A stretch of DNA of 64,000 nucleotides, taken from contig SADC01001351.1 of assembly GCA_004194705.1 (NCBI GenBank), positions 326,194 to 390,193 of the forward strand. Reading direction: 5' to 3'. Below the pieces are notes generated by a model that saw only the letters and a list, made by a program, of their open reading frames with translations, did not search any database and was not told where the DNA came from. A program made the position numbers and the translations under genes. This document shows positions 45,401 through 56,994 of this stretch, one piece after another. The stretch comes from Ditylenchus dipsaci (Eukaryota; Nematoda; Chromadorea; Rhabditida; Anguinidae). Within the stretch, counting starts at the first letter, position 1, and each line of letters opens with the position of its first letter.

Positions 45401-48386
45401 TTGCACACACGCTCCTTGCAACAAACGTATTTATTCTAATTGCACACCAGTAGGGTTGTCGACGTGGAATCTGTCACTTTGGATGTTTTTGAATTTCAGC
45501 CTTAACAACACCCTGTTTTTTTCTCGCTAATACTTTTTTTTTTAATTTTACAATTTTAACTACACAATAATTTATGAAGCATCATGTTTAGTTCAGAAAA
45601 TTTTCATGCATGTAGCTTCTAATAGTCGATTTCGACGTTGCCCCACGTCAAAATCAAAGCTCAGGTGCATGGAAATTTACCGTCGTAGAATTTTTAAAAA
45701 GTTATTAGCAAGAAAAAGAAGTATTATGTGAGCTAGTATTTCAAAAATGTCTAAAAGTGACAAATTTTACGCCAACAACCCTACACACCAGTCTTCAATA
45801 ACTCACCACGCTTAATTTTGATAGACTATATCTTGGAGTGTCATAATTATTCTGCGTTGCCACTTTTCGCATTGACTTAAAAATCAAAATATATAAATTG
45901 ACAAATTCTGAGAGCCGAGCAGTCGATCAGTTGAAATTCTAAAGCGTCTAGCGTTTTTCAGCGATTTGACTTTTCGTACACCAACCTGTAGGTAATTTTG
46001 GCCCGATAAAAATTGTATGCATTATGCATCCTACAGAAGAAAACACCGATGGACGTTATGCGGAGACAAGGAAATGCACGACACTGCTCAACAAGAGGAG
46101 GCGCTCGAACCGAGAAGGAAGGAAGGAAAAAGGAAAGAAAAAACGGCAAATGTATTGCGAACCGGTTGGTTTACGGTCTTCAATGGTAATTAATTGCCAC
46201 ACTCGCCATCAAGCGGAATCGCTGTCCAGATTATTAGCGAGTTACAGCCTTATCCCCCAAATATTCTTCCTCAACAACATATTAGATTGATCACTAAGTC
46301 CGTAGTCCCCCTATAACTCACTTTCTTATGGCTCATTCACAAACGTTGTCGTTGTCATTGGCGTTGTCGTTGTTGTTGGAATATTTTTTGTATGAAACCT
46401 TTTTTCGCCAACGACGACGACAACTTATTCGTAAAAAATCCAACGCCAACGACAACGACGACGCCAAGGACAATGGCATTTTTCATTCCAAATTGGACAA
46501 ATTTCACATTTTCAGTCTGGATTTCGAGGGAAAACGTGAGGAGAATATAGTTAATCCTCAAAATTCTGACTAAAAATGCAAAATTTGTCCAATTTAAAAT
46601 GAAAAATGCCGTTGTCCTAGGCGTCGTCGTTGTCGTTGGATTTTTTATAAATAGGTTTGTCGTCGTCGTTGACGTTGTCGTTGTCTTTGGCGTAAATTGC
46701 CTTCATAAAACCTTTTCTCCAACGACAACGACGACGACAACGACAATGTTTGTGAATGAGCCATTACCAACTAAATAGCAAATCTGTAATTTAAGACTAA
46801 CAATATTTTTTTATGTATACTATGTTTGCCATCATCAGATTTGGGACTTGGAAAAATTAATTTTCCTGACATTTTGCCTTATTCCCCCTTATTTTTCAAA
46901 CTTTTTCTCGCCAATTAAATAAAACTTGCGGTCATTTATAATGACTACAAGGTTTTATTGAAGTCAATATTTAAGTCAAAAAAGAATGAATTTGTATTTA
47001 AAAATTTGGTGAGGATTCAAAAAAGTTTGGGAGATGAGGGGCGACCAGGCTCTTTTGGGACTTTTTTTTCTCTTAAATCTCAAATCTGATGATGGCAAAC
47101 ACAGTAAACATGAAAAATATTATTATTCATAAGTATCAGATTTGCAATGTAGTTGGTAAAAAGTGAGTTTGAGGGCGGCTACGGACTTTGTAATCAACCT
47201 AAATTTCCCCTACTTCCCCCAAGCCTAAAAAAGCCAATGAAAAACGAAAACATGTAGTTCTAGAGTATAATGATGGTAAAACACGCTGTATTCGGCTCCC
47301 GCTAAAAATGTTAACCGGATTCTTACCATGAATGTATTTTCCAAAAGAACTCTTTTAAGGTGATAGCCGCAGAAGGTGAACAGCTGGCTAGCAAAGCATT
47401 GGCTGAAGCTGGTAAACATATTTACTTATGTTATTTTTGGCTTCTTTCAAAACCAAACGCAAAATAAAAACCACCGATTGCAGCATCAGTGATCAGCCAA
47501 AATCCAGTGTGCATCAATCTTTCCCTGCTGCAAACCCTTAATTCTATCAGTGCCGAAAAGAACCAGACGATTGTGAGTAGTTTGGCAAAAGTATCATACA
47601 ATTTATTTATATTATTCTAAACTATGGGTGAAAACACTTTTCAAATTATGTATTTAAATGTATGTTTTTAAAACTCATTGTTCTTGCGAGCCTCTTCACA
47701 GTTTTTATTTTTTTGTACCAGCATATAGCCCTAAAATTCTGGTTTCTGATAAGGTGTCAACTGGCTTGATGTAATCTAAACATTTGGGGGAAAAGTTAGT
47801 TTTTATAAATCTACTATTTTTTTAAATCAATTTTGATCTACTGTTATACATCGTATTGAGCCAGTTGACACCTCATCCCGGAATAGTATCGCAGGACTAC
47901 TAAAAATTTAAAATTGTGGAAATCCTTGCAAGAACAACGCGTTATAATATAATATAAAAAATAATTTGAGGAGGTAAACACATAATTTGATGATTGTTTT
48001 CAATTTCATGAAAAATACAGCACCAGGCCGTTGTATTAAAGATAACTAGTGTTTTTACTTTTGACTAGATGCAGGGTAGGGCATCGTACGTCAGGACCGG
48101 CTCAATCATGTTTTTTGCCTTTTTCAGTAGTTTGGAAAAGATATTTTAAGCCCGTTCTAACCTATTCTGCAATATCCTGAACCTAAGCAAACCCTAAATT
48201 TTAAAAACGACAAGGAAGACCAGGGCAAAATGGACAAGATGCTGATATCAGTCAGGCCCTTGCTAACCCTGGTACACATGAATTTGACTTTGCATCGTAT
48301 GCCAGGTTTAAATGCTCACTTTTGCCATATTTAAGGTGTTGCCAATCCCCGTGGAACTAGTCCAGACACTCATTAGAAGAAGGTAG
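42412..48386 (+). CDS. STOM: Stomatin-family membrane scaffold protein
   Basis: Ten exons: 42412-42492, 42575-42629, 42683-42700, 42750-42832, 44610-44813, 44865-44983, 45040-45055, 47360-47411, 47484-47572, 48336-48386; 255 residues, all phases consistent, no frame break. A hydrophobic hairpin ([17 protein letters not shown], residues about 10-26) is followed by the stomatin/PHB domain: [100 protein letters not shown] and the C-terminal [20 protein letters not shown]. It ends [16 protein letters not shown]. Family role: oligomeric cholesterol-binding scaffold on the inner membrane leaflet that tunes ion channels. Exons 3 (18 nt) and 7 (16 nt) are microexons. Introns 4 and 7 (1.8 and 2.3 kb) are swollen by transposons. 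Confidence 0.94.
43354..44295. mobile_element. hAT-type element with CCGGCGCC terminal arrays
   Basis: The exact 8-bp duplication CTTGTGAG lies at 43346-43353 and 44296-44303; ends CATAGTTGCACG / CGTGCAACTATG are perfect. GC-rich tandem CCGGCGCCGGCGCCAAAA units follow on the left and the inverse on the right, an abrupt composition change in AT-rich DNA. It sits in stomatin intron 4 and contains a TA-flanked element (43606-43845). Confidence 0.9.
43606..43845. mobile_element. TA-flanked fold-back, CCGTAT family (copy 3)
   Basis: TA on both sides; ends CCGTATAATCTCTATTAAAC and the near inverse (TTTAATAGAGGTTATACGG). Arms of about 110 bp with a short spacer. Nested in the hAT-type element. Confidence 0.85.
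45110..45235. repeat. Family G fragment in stomatin intron 7
   Basis: GCATGCTTTTTTATGCATCC and ACCTAAGGTATGTGTGTGC match the complement of the family G right arm. Confidence 0.6.
46284..47203. mobile_element. Fold-back element interrupted by another insertion
   Basis: Ends TGATCACTAAGTCCGTAG / CTACGGACTTTGTAATCA. Inner arms ATCAGATTTG...GATGGCAAAC are inverted about 46950. It is split at 46326-46766 by the TTA-flanked hexamer element. Confidence 0.7.
46329..46763. mobile_element. TWA-flanked element with GTTGTC hexamer arrays
   Basis: TTA on both sides (46326-46328, 46764-46766); ends TGGCTCATTCACAAACGTTG and the inverse. Each arm carries GTTGTC/GACAAC triplet-like runs and the arms pair over about 190 bp. 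Ends resemble 23478-23943. Confidence 0.85.
47675..47945. repeat. Inverted repeat in stomatin intron 9
   Basis: TTGTTCTTGCGAGCC... / ...GCAAGAACAA and GGTGTCAACTGGCT / AGCCAGTTGACACC form imperfect arms; a small fold-back element without a clear target duplication. Confidence 0.6.
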
Positions 48387-48432
48387 CCAGCCACCGACAG
48401 ATCTCATTCCGAACTGCCAAATTTAGATTACT

Positions 48433-48461
48433 TTTATTTATGCATATTAGACTTCAATAAA
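48433..48461. terminator. Overlapping poly(A) signals of stomatin and VPS52
   Basis: AATAAA on + at 48456-48461 for stomatin; its complement TTTATT at 48433-48438 is a minus-strand AATAAA for VPS52. The stop codons are 111 bp apart, so the 3' ends should overlap or abut. Confidence 0.55.
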
Positions 48462-48497
48462 TTATGTTTATGTACATTTATAGTCAGCAAAACCCTG

Positions 48498-51400
48498 TCA
48501 ATATAGTGGCTTATACTTTTTGAGTTCCACAGCAATATGTTGATAATTGACCAGTTCCTGACCATCCTGTTGGAATTTTTTGAATGCTTCATGAGCCAAC
48601 ACTTTGTTGAGTCTTTGATAGTATTGGATGAAATGGGTAAAGGCCATCTGCAACTTGCAAACTACAGCTTTAAATCAATGGTTTGGCATTGAAAGTGAAT
48701 TTATCACCACAAATTACTTTAAAAAATTGACTTTTTTGCAAAATTTTGGTACATTCGACGCTCGATATAGCTAGTCACCTCCTCCCCCTTCAAGTTCGCT
48801 CCCGCCTAAGGCCTGATACTTTTTAGGCTGATTTTCGGCATCTTTTGTTGAATATGATTCATCAATCCGGTCACAATAATGACAAGAATTCCGATTTTAC
48901 TGTCTTTTTTGAAAATCAAAATAATTTTGCCGTAACGACCCGCAATTCATGATGAAAAAAAATATAGGCGTTCTTTACAACGAGCGCTGCTGGTCTTCAC
49001 GGCAAAATTTTTAAATAAAAAAAGCGAACGCCAGAATCGGAATTCTTGCGACTTTCGTGACCAGACTGACCAATCACATTCGATAAAGGACGCAGAAAAT
49101 TAGGCTAAAAAGGTGTCAGGCCTCAGGCGGGAACAAACTTTTGGAGGGTTTTCTTTCAGATCGAGCGTCGACTGTAATGATAATTTGGCAAAGCGATATA
49201 AAAATAAACTGTGGAACGCAAATTTCACCAGAAAAATGCGGCATAAGGTAGACTTGGCGAAGAAATATTTCTTAGAAAAAACGGGAATAATGTAACACTT
49301 TTTGCTATATATTTTATGGCTTGATCTCAGTGGCAGACAGCTTCTGCTCTTTACTATTTAACATTTTTTTAGACCCTTTTACCTTTATATATTATCAAAA
49401 ATTAGTAGTCCACCTGCAGAATATTGGTACCATTCTTGAAGTTGGTGAAAGATTGGAGTATTTCGGTGTTGATTGCCTCAATGGACCGCTTCCACTCCAC
49501 GTTAAAAGAGCGCACTATATGTGTTACTTTGCCTGGAATTAATCAAATAAAATAAGTAGCCATATACCTTCAATAAACCAAAGCCTACTTCCATATCTTG
49601 TAAGCAGTTGTGTATGTGCTTGTTCAATTAGTGGTTCACACTCATTCAGGAACTGTATCAAGCTGGAGAAATGGGGCGACAATATTTCTTCCACAAAAGC
49701 GTTTATCTTGGTTTGCTGCAATTCCCAGAAACTCGACCTTTCTTTGGACTCGGAGGCTACTTTTTCCTAAAGTTTTACAACATATTATTGGTATTACGTG
49801 TCATAAGGAGCAGCAAGTAACCCACATCCAAGACTGTAAGGATAATATCGTAGTTGTTGATTTGAAAGACGAGGCGGTTTTTCTTGGAAGTCAACTGTGA
49901 GGTAAGTCTGTTGAGTAGACCTTCTATTTCAGCTTGTTGTTTGCTGATCATCACCTGTAAAATTTCGTTTTTACTCTCCATAGGATTTATAAAGCTTGAC
50001 TTTTGCAGAAATTTTGTACTACAGTGCGTTTCATAATGATACGACACCCCCATTTTTTTTGCCAAAAACATTAGTTTTTTGTTCATTTGTTTATATTTTT
50101 CAACTAGCATGTGGAAAACCTCAGAAAATTGCATTCCACTACAAAAAACGGTGTTTTTCTCGAACAGAAAAAATATTTTGCCGAAATGGCGAAAAATCAG
50201 CGTTTCATAATGATACGACATTTTCGTAAAAACACGTTTATTGGTCCTATAGCATAATCATTCGCATCAAAACAGATTTACAATGTAAGCCCTGAATCTC
50301 AGCTACAATTTGGTAGGTCAAATTATTCTGTTTGATTATTACTAAAAAAGTTATGACCATCAACAAAAAATACAAAATGACAGGTCAGCCTTTTTTAAAG
50401 AATTGCACAGGGCTGAGAAACGGACGGTTGAAGTTAGAAAAAGTAAAAGACCTCTATATTTGCCTTATTTTGGGACATTTTCACTTCTTTCAACTTGATG
50501 TGAATGGTTATGCTATAGGACCAACAAACGTGTTTTTACGAAAATGTCGTATCATTATGAAACGCTGATTTCTCGCCATTTCGGCAAAATATTTTTTCTG
50601 TTTTTGAAAACACCGTTTTTTGTAGTGGAATGCAATTTTCTGCGGTTTTCCACATGCTAGTTGAAAAATATAAACAAATTGAACAAAAAACTAATGTTTT
50701 TGGCAAAAAATGGGGGTGTCCTATCATTATGAAACGCACTGTATATGAGAATTTGGAAAGTAAGCACACTGTACAACCTCTACTCATACCCCGCCCCTAA
50801 ATGTGAAAAAATTTACATAAAAAGACAAATTTTAGAGGTCGTATGGCAGTTCTGAGCAATATGTTTTTTCTTTAGACTGAGTAAAAGATTCTGCCACCTG
50901 TAACCTATTGTCCATTTTCTTGCCAACACCCATCAGATCACTGCAGACCAGAAAAGCACATGTGAACTCTGCATATCTTCTAATGACATAGTGTGGGCGA
51001 GTGTCTACTGGCACTTGCAGTTTTCTCACGTCCAGATTCCTACAAATTCAAATTTTGTTCCAATAGCATATAATTCTGGCTGAAAAGCACCTACCTAACA
51101 CTGTCATTGTGCTTGTTCATCACCATCTTAAATACTTTTTCAGCATTATCAATGTTTGGTTGAAAGTAACAAGATAGCGATAGACGCCAGGTAGAAAAAA
51201 ATACTCCCAAAAATTCCATGAAAATTTTTAGGGCCCATTGTACATGGTGGGTCAAAAAAATTCCCCGTTTTTCATGCCGTCATAACTTTTTGTTTCAACA
51301 CAATATCGAAAAATGGTTTTTTCGATCTCTTTTTGTTGTAAAAAAATCACTGATTTTCGAACCATACCTGTTCAAGGCAAAAACCCGTAAAAAATTCAGG

Positions 51401-54400
51401 CATTTGTAGGCTGCTGAATCAAATGCCAAAAATCGTTTTTTGAGATCGACTTGGTAGAAAAAGTGATGACCATTCGAAAATCGGGGAATTCCCGGCCCAC
51501 CCTATAAACTTTTTAGTCATTCTCCTTTTTTTTCGAAAACGAAAAATCAATTTTGGTCAACAATTTGTGACTTTTCGATATGGCTAAAAGCTCTAAGAGT
51601 ATTTTAAAGGTGTTCACCTCTAGTCTAGCCCATAATAGTTTAGTTAGGCTTTGCCAATACCTGCAAATACAGTTTATTTTATCAGCCGGTCGTTTTTACA
51701 AGTAGCAAAATTACCCATCAATGGACACCACACTTCGGCTGTCCATCAACTCACTATACTTGGTACACAAGCAAATACATAGAAACAAAGAAATGGCATC
51801 GTAGTTTATGGTTATTTTCTCTTCCAGTGCTTTCTAGAACACAAAGTCAACTTTCATTCAATTTTAAAAATATTGCTGACCAACAAGTGAGCAATAGTCC
51901 TGCCCATGACTTCAGTGAACATGTCCACTGCCAACTGACCATTGACCATGAAAAAGTCGCAGAGGAACAGGAATTCATGGCTGCAATGATCAACCAATGC
52001 ATACTGGATACTCCGGAAAAGCATTTCAAATTGGAACTGAAAATATGGGCTATGATTTATAATTATTTGGATGGAAAGTAGCTGAACTGTTTCATTGGCT
52101 TGCTGGGTGGCGTGTGGCACAATCAATGGAGCCATGAGATCAACTGAAAGAAGGGTTTGTCGCTGGCCTAGTGAAAACACAGTGGCTCTGCTTCGGGTCT
52201 ATAAACAGTCTGGGAAATGTTAAATACTAGAAAGTTTTGTTTAAATGTTTACGTGAGATTTAGAGTTGTAGAACAGTGAAGGTAGGTTGGCATAAGACCT
52301 AAAATAAGAAAAAATACATTTTCGACAATCTCTAGCACGACAAAAAAATACTGTATTTCTTTGCTCAACAAAACATTTTAAAAAATGGCTTAAATTGAAA
52401 AGATCTGTCAAAATATGTAAATGTCCCGTCAATTTTTAAAAACTAGTTCTTCTCGGTGTTTAATTTTTAAATGTTTTATTTTTTGCATTGGTGCATTAGA
52501 GCTTTTCCGGCAGTCGACATTACATGCCTTTCTTTTTTAGCCACAGATGTAACTTTTTGATCTTTGATAGCTGCCGATTTTCCTCGAACCAGATCTTGCA
52601 TGTTTCGGACGTTGTTGTGAGTATTTAGTTTAGTTAGGCCTGCTAATCTCCAATTTTTCTAATTACGTTAGTCTTACTTGACTGGAGCGTCCTCAGCACC
52701 CAATAAGTCTTCTTTGGACGCTGAGTCAGTCATCTAGAAAAACAGAGCTATTATTTTTTGATCTCAGATTACCAACCTGTAGTTTGAATAGGCGAGAAAG
52801 GTAAGCTTTGAAGTAGGAAAAGAACATTTTGCTAATTGTGTCCACATACTCATCTTTTACCTAAACAAATTTGGAATGCTACAAATGATTTTATATGCTT
52901 GAGTAGTAGTAGGAACCTCTCTAGCCACTTGTCTATCATTTGCCAACAGAAATTCGTAGAAAAATCTATTTTTAAGTAGGGCATTTTGTGGTATTTGATA
53001 GTTAGTCAATGGCTTCTTGAACAAAGAAATTTTCATCAGCAACCATTCTCGAATTTTCTCCATGGCCTGTAACGTAAACTTGGATGTTACATACACAAAA
53101 AATAGCAATTGGAATTATAACTAGGGTAAGCCTAGACAGGTCGCTGAATGAAAACACTCTTTTTTCAAAATATTTCAACTCAAAATACTTTTAAAATTAA
53201 AAAAAAAACATTGTCTATAAACTTTATGCATGGTGAAAATTCCATATAAAATATGTCTAGTCTAGCCGAATTATATCTAGTAAATCAAAATTTTTTGCCT
53301 AATACATCAGTGCCATTCGATTTTACATAAATCGAGTGACATTCTAACAAAGACTTGCCGAAACTTGGGAATTCACTAACATTTTGCCAGAATTCAATAG
53401 CAAAAATACTAATTTACCTTATACTTGAGGTTTTCTATAACATCTTGCACATCACCTGCAATTTCAAAGTAGCAATCCAAATCAAACACGACAATTAATA
53501 GGCGCTTACCGACAGCTTTAGCATCCTTAAATTCCTGAGTTCTTAGAAACTGGAGTTTGTGTTGGAGCTCATGAAGCTGTTCCAAGAACTCGGTGCTGTT
53601 CACATCTTTTTCTGTGATTGTCCTTCAAATCAGTAAATATGATAAATGAATTTAAAAAATTAAAAGTGCCCTGACTTGATCATAATGTGAGGCACAACCA
53701 TGTCGTCTACAAACTGACTCAGTTCACCTCTAAAGTTTTACAGTTATATTTACTCAATAAAAAATGGTGTCCATCCTACCTGACCCTTTGTCGGTTGTGC
53801 AATTGCTGATTGATAACCACAGATTGCTCCTAAAATTTTCTTATTCGGTCGTTTTCTTAAAAAGTTCAACCCTCTCCTCGATTCGACACTATTTTTAGCC
53901 CATTTGTTGAAAAAAATTGTTGGACCCAGGTGGGAGTCGAATTGTTAGGGTATCAGTAGGACTGTGGAAACATATAACACGCCTCGATTAGAACTTATTT
54001 TTGCAACGTCGCTAAAAATATATTTTAATATGTATCGCTCAAATATATATTAATGCAGCGTCGCTACGAAATCTGGGTCAGATTTTGTAGGGAAAAAAAA
54101 AGAAAATCCATAGGGGGTCGAAAATTTTAAAGCCTCCAGATATTATTTTTTGGGACGGTATTCTTAAAGTTTTGTATAGTATATGGACTGCGCTTTACAA
54201 GATAGATTCATCAGAATAGTCGAATTGAAGTTGCCAGTTCGTGGATGTCCCTTGTAAGAGTACTAAATGAAAAAAAGGAGAATCTAATGTAATTATTTTT
54301 AGATTGATGTCATTGACTTTAGTCCTTACTTTTCTAACTTCTTGATGTTTCTAGAGTCTACAGTCTTACACAGAGACACCCAGTTTCTTCTCTTATTTTT

Positions 54401-55106
54401 TGGCGTCACAGCCAATTTGAAAGCGATCTTAGACGATTGATTGCATAATGAAATTGAAAGAACGGAATTGATAGAGCTCGTGTAGCTTAAGAAACTGCGA
54501 TAAGAGGAAGTGGGAAATGTTTGCTCTGGTCTGAAATATACGTCCTCAAATTCGAAGAGAGATTTTAAAAGAATATACAGAAAGAAAATTTCGCCACATA
54601 TTTTTGCGGAGGAGGTTTTTTCCAACACTAACTACTAAGGAAGTATTAACAGTGTGACATCTTTGCAAAAACGTGAAAAACAACAACAGTATTTCTGCCT
54701 TGCATTTTTCCTCATAATAGCGTCAAAAAATATTTAACCTAGTCAAAATACAACAAATATACCTTAAGCCGTTTCATGTCCACACTGATAAGTCCCAAAT
54801 CTACTAGAAACCCTGAGAGGGATGTCTCCAGGCTCTAAATGAATCATAATAAATTGTCATAAAATCTCAATATTAATCAATTACTTCCAAAATATTGTCA
54901 CAAGAGTGTATTTTATCATGCAGTTGTGCCAGATTGTTCACTTGTTGAATACAATCTTCCACAGCTGATTGATTGGCCTCTTTTAGTTGGCTCTGGATTT
55001 GGGCAGAGTATTCCCTCAAATCCAGACCACTTTCGAGTGAATTACGCACTATTTCGTCATCAATATCAAACACTATGGACGGCACATCCGTCTCATCTTT
55101 GGTCAT
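48498..55106 (-). CDS. VPS52: VPS52, subunit of GARP/EARP tethering complexes
   Basis: Twenty exons (in transcript order): 55106-54885, 54834-54763, 53829-53780, 53729-53676, 53622-53510, 53455-53418, 53066-52917, 52860-52777, 52733-52678, 52298-52253, 52198-52088, 52036-51881, 51833-51715, 51660-51618, 51126-51095, 51039-50898, 49954-49826, 49766-49589, 49532-49414, 48647-48498. 687 residues with all phases intact. Diagnostic blocks: ESGLDLREYSAQIQSQLKEA near the N-terminus, FKKPLTNYQIPQNALLKNRF, DEYVDTISKMFFSYFKAYLS, MAPLIVPHATQQ, MLFRSIQYALVDHCSHEFLF, VDTRPHYVIRRYAEF, RLVFQINNYDIILTVL, FTNFKNGTNILQ and ELKKYKP at the end. It forms with VPS51/53 (plus VPS54 or VPS50) a coiled-coil tether for endosome-to-Golgi and recycling traffic. 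Intron 5 is 54 nt and open in frame. Introns 16 and 19 hold transposons, intron 9 a small reading frame. Confidence 0.96.
48751..49175. mobile_element. Pogo-like fold-back, family A (copy 2)
   Basis: Ends TTCGACGCTCGATATAG and ATCGAGCGTCGACTG before TA. Diverged inverted arms share ATTCCGATTTT and CGCCTAAGGCCTGATA with 6678-7106. It lies in VPS52 intron 19. Confidence 0.7.
50022..50741. mobile_element. TA-flanked mariner-like fold-back
   Basis: TA on both sides; ends CAGTGCGTTTCATAATGATA / TATCATTATGAAACGCACTG (one mismatch). Arms of about 205 bp; the middle is shared with 12575-12660. It lies in VPS52 intron 16. Confidence 0.85.
52476..52601 (-). CDS. Small reading frame nested in VPS52 intron 9
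   Basis: 41 residues on the VPS52 strand, Lys-rich: MQDLVRGKSAAIKD then VAKKERHVMSTAGKALM and a stop, with AATAAA overlapping the stop region. A possible acceptor (GATTAGCAG) lies upstream and the frame stays open from it. The phase does not let it join VPS52 exon 9 as an alternative last exon. No family recognised; it could be an independent small gene or chance. Confidence 0.4.
   Translation of the reverse strand: MQDLVRGKSAAIKDQKVTSVAKKERHVMSTAGKALMHQCKK
53830..54762. other. VPS52 intron 2 with repeat-derived sequence
   Basis: 933 bp. About 54470-54545 (TAGAGCTCGTG ... ATATACGTCCTCAAA) matches 5480-5560 in ABCG intron 4, so it is a dispersed repeat. The 100-codon minus frame inside is not supported as a gene. 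Confidence 0.55.
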
Positions 55107-55174
55107 TTCAATGGAATTTACACCAACGATAGCGATTGATACGATGTGAACATGTTGGCAAACAAAGCAAACTA

Positions 55175-56160
55175 GAATGAAATTTATTTAGTTTTAAAAA
55201 TGCAGGGCAAAAAGCCAAAAAAATATGCTCAGGGTATTTCAAATGATTGAGGCTTTTTCTTTTGATTACAATTGAAACACTATAAACAGAATTTTAAACA
55301 GACATTTGAGGCAGCACGCGAAAAGAACACCTTTGATAAACCGCCACTCTCTCAATTTTGACGGAATATAGCTCATTTTTAAAATTTACTTTTCCATTAT
55401 ATAAAATTATAGCATCTTCTGATTCTTTCGAAAAAAGCCAAATTACACAAACAACAAAAACAAAAATTTGCGAAAAAATAGAAAAATACCGACTATTAGT
55501 TACATCTTCGATTGCTATACGTTCTTACTGTTTTCATCATTCATCTAAAGTTTTTTGCTGAATCAATGCCATTCGACTGTTAGCATGAGAAAATAAATTA
55601 ACACAAGCCAAATACTGGCTAGATTAAAAGATAAAATAATTAGTGAAATTTCGTAAGTTATAATGGGGTTGGGTGATATCTAATTTAGCCGGCTAATTTG
55701 GCGCTAATTTACCCTAAAGAAGCCTAAATTACCTTAAATTAGCGCTAAATTAGGAATCACCCACTACTAGTTAAAATTATAAAATTGCATGCCCAAAAAC
55801 AAAAATGCATGTCCACAAAACAGACTGACCTACGACCGGGTACACATCATGACCAGTGTTTTTTTGTAAAAGCGTTAAAAATATTTAAATATGCTTAAAC
55901 CACACGTTTGAGGTCCTTACGGAAGCTGGCCTACCCTTGCGTAAGCCTAAGTGCGTAAAAATCGTAAAAAGTTAATGAAAAGTTAACAGGGGAGACCAAT
56001 GCAAAATTTGGCACTGTACCCGGTCGTTGTACAGGGTCATAATATGAACCCGGTCATTGGTATAGCGGGGAATTTTGTGAAGATTGCACACTATAAAATT
56101 TTAAAACCATAAAACACCACAAAAGGATAATAAAAAAATGAGTAGGCAACAGTAAATTAG
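55175..56160. other. Upstream of VPS52, no gene supported
   Basis: CATTCTAG (minus strand, ending near 55173) is a possible leader acceptor for VPS52. A short hairpin of AGCGCTAATTTAGG type lies at about 55685-55760. Nothing else recognised. Confidence 0.4.
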
Positions 56161-56168
56161 CCTTTAGC

Positions 56169-56363
56169 AGGGCTGCCATATGTCCTTTTTAAAAAATTTG
56201 TCCTTTTTTGGGACTTCAAATCTTTTTTTATTTTTGAAGTTTTAGTCAAAATCTTTTTTTTCGCTCAAAATGGCAATAAGCACGGGATAAAATGCACTTT
56301 TTCCTTCAAATTCCTGTTTTTGAACAAATCTCCTTTTTTTTAAATTTTGAGATGGCAGTCCTA
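56169..56363. mobile_element. hAT MITE, 195 bp, with 8-bp duplication
   Basis: The exact duplication CCTTTAGC lies at 56161-56168 and 56364-56371. Ends AGGGCTGCCATAT / ATGGCAGTCCTA are imperfect inverted repeats. No arrays and no coding capacity: a plain hAT MITE. Confidence 0.85.
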
Positions 56364-56739
56364 CCTTTAGCCATTGCAAAAAATTGCAGGCACAAAACAA
56401 GTAGTGGTTTGCGGTATTGCGTTGTTGACGCGAGAAATTTCAATAAGCCAGCCGTCTACCTCTAACCCCCTCCTCGACTTGCCGCAATTGCTCCTTTACA
56501 GGATAGCAGGAGGAAAATCAAAATCTTATTGTAATTTGCTAAGCCAGACTGTCTGTATCTCTGTCATATAGTCTCTGACTGTATGCAGGGTAGGCAGCTG
56601 CCTAGAGCTACAAGCATTTGCGGTTTTGATAGTCGTGATGATTTATCTAATTCGAGAGCTGTCCATAGAATTTTTCTGTAAATGTAAAAAACTAATAAAA
56701 TAAAGCTTATTTGACTGCTTTTACTGTTATTAATCTTTT

Positions 56740-56992
56740 GGCGCTACTGCAATATACCCTTTCCAAAAGCTCTACTAGAATATAACCACCCAATAATTTA
56801 GGATGAGGCTTTAGCTAATGCTTAGGCATGTAAGCTTAGGCTTAGGTTTAGACTCAGGGTGCGCCCATTGCTAACAGGGGCTTTTGTACAACTTTAAAAA
56901 AAGGATGGTTTTAGGTACCCGCCAAAAATGATTGGGAAGGGTATCTTCCTGTAGCTTTTTTGAGAGGGGTATATTCCAATAGCGTGGATTTT
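56740..56992. mobile_element. Family H inverted-repeat element (copy 3)
   Basis: GGCGCTACTGCAATATACCC and GGGGTATATTCCAATAGCG ends; interior GGCTTTAGCTAATGCTTAGG. Diverged sister of 10093-10368. Confidence 0.7.
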
Positions 56993-56994
56993 TT

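Noticed and set aside
46024..46573. 80-88-codon frames with basic and Asp/Asn repeats
   Set aside because: They fall in stomatin intron 7, partly over the GTTGTC hexamer element; amino acid runs follow the hexamer.
50536..50787. Near-identical frames at 49996-50229 and 50536-50787 as duplicated genes
   Set aside because: They are the two arms of one TA-flanked palindrome read on opposite strands.
52476..52660. Frame after GATTAGCAG as alternative last exon of VPS52
   Set aside because: Exon 9 ends after two bases of a codon, and adding this acceptor puts the downstream frame out of phase with an early stop; kept only as a separate small frame.
54326..54628. 100-codon minus-strand frame in VPS52 intron 2 as a gene
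   Set aside because: Its nucleotide sequence overlaps a dispersed repeat also found at about 5480-5560; no motif and no start or splice context.
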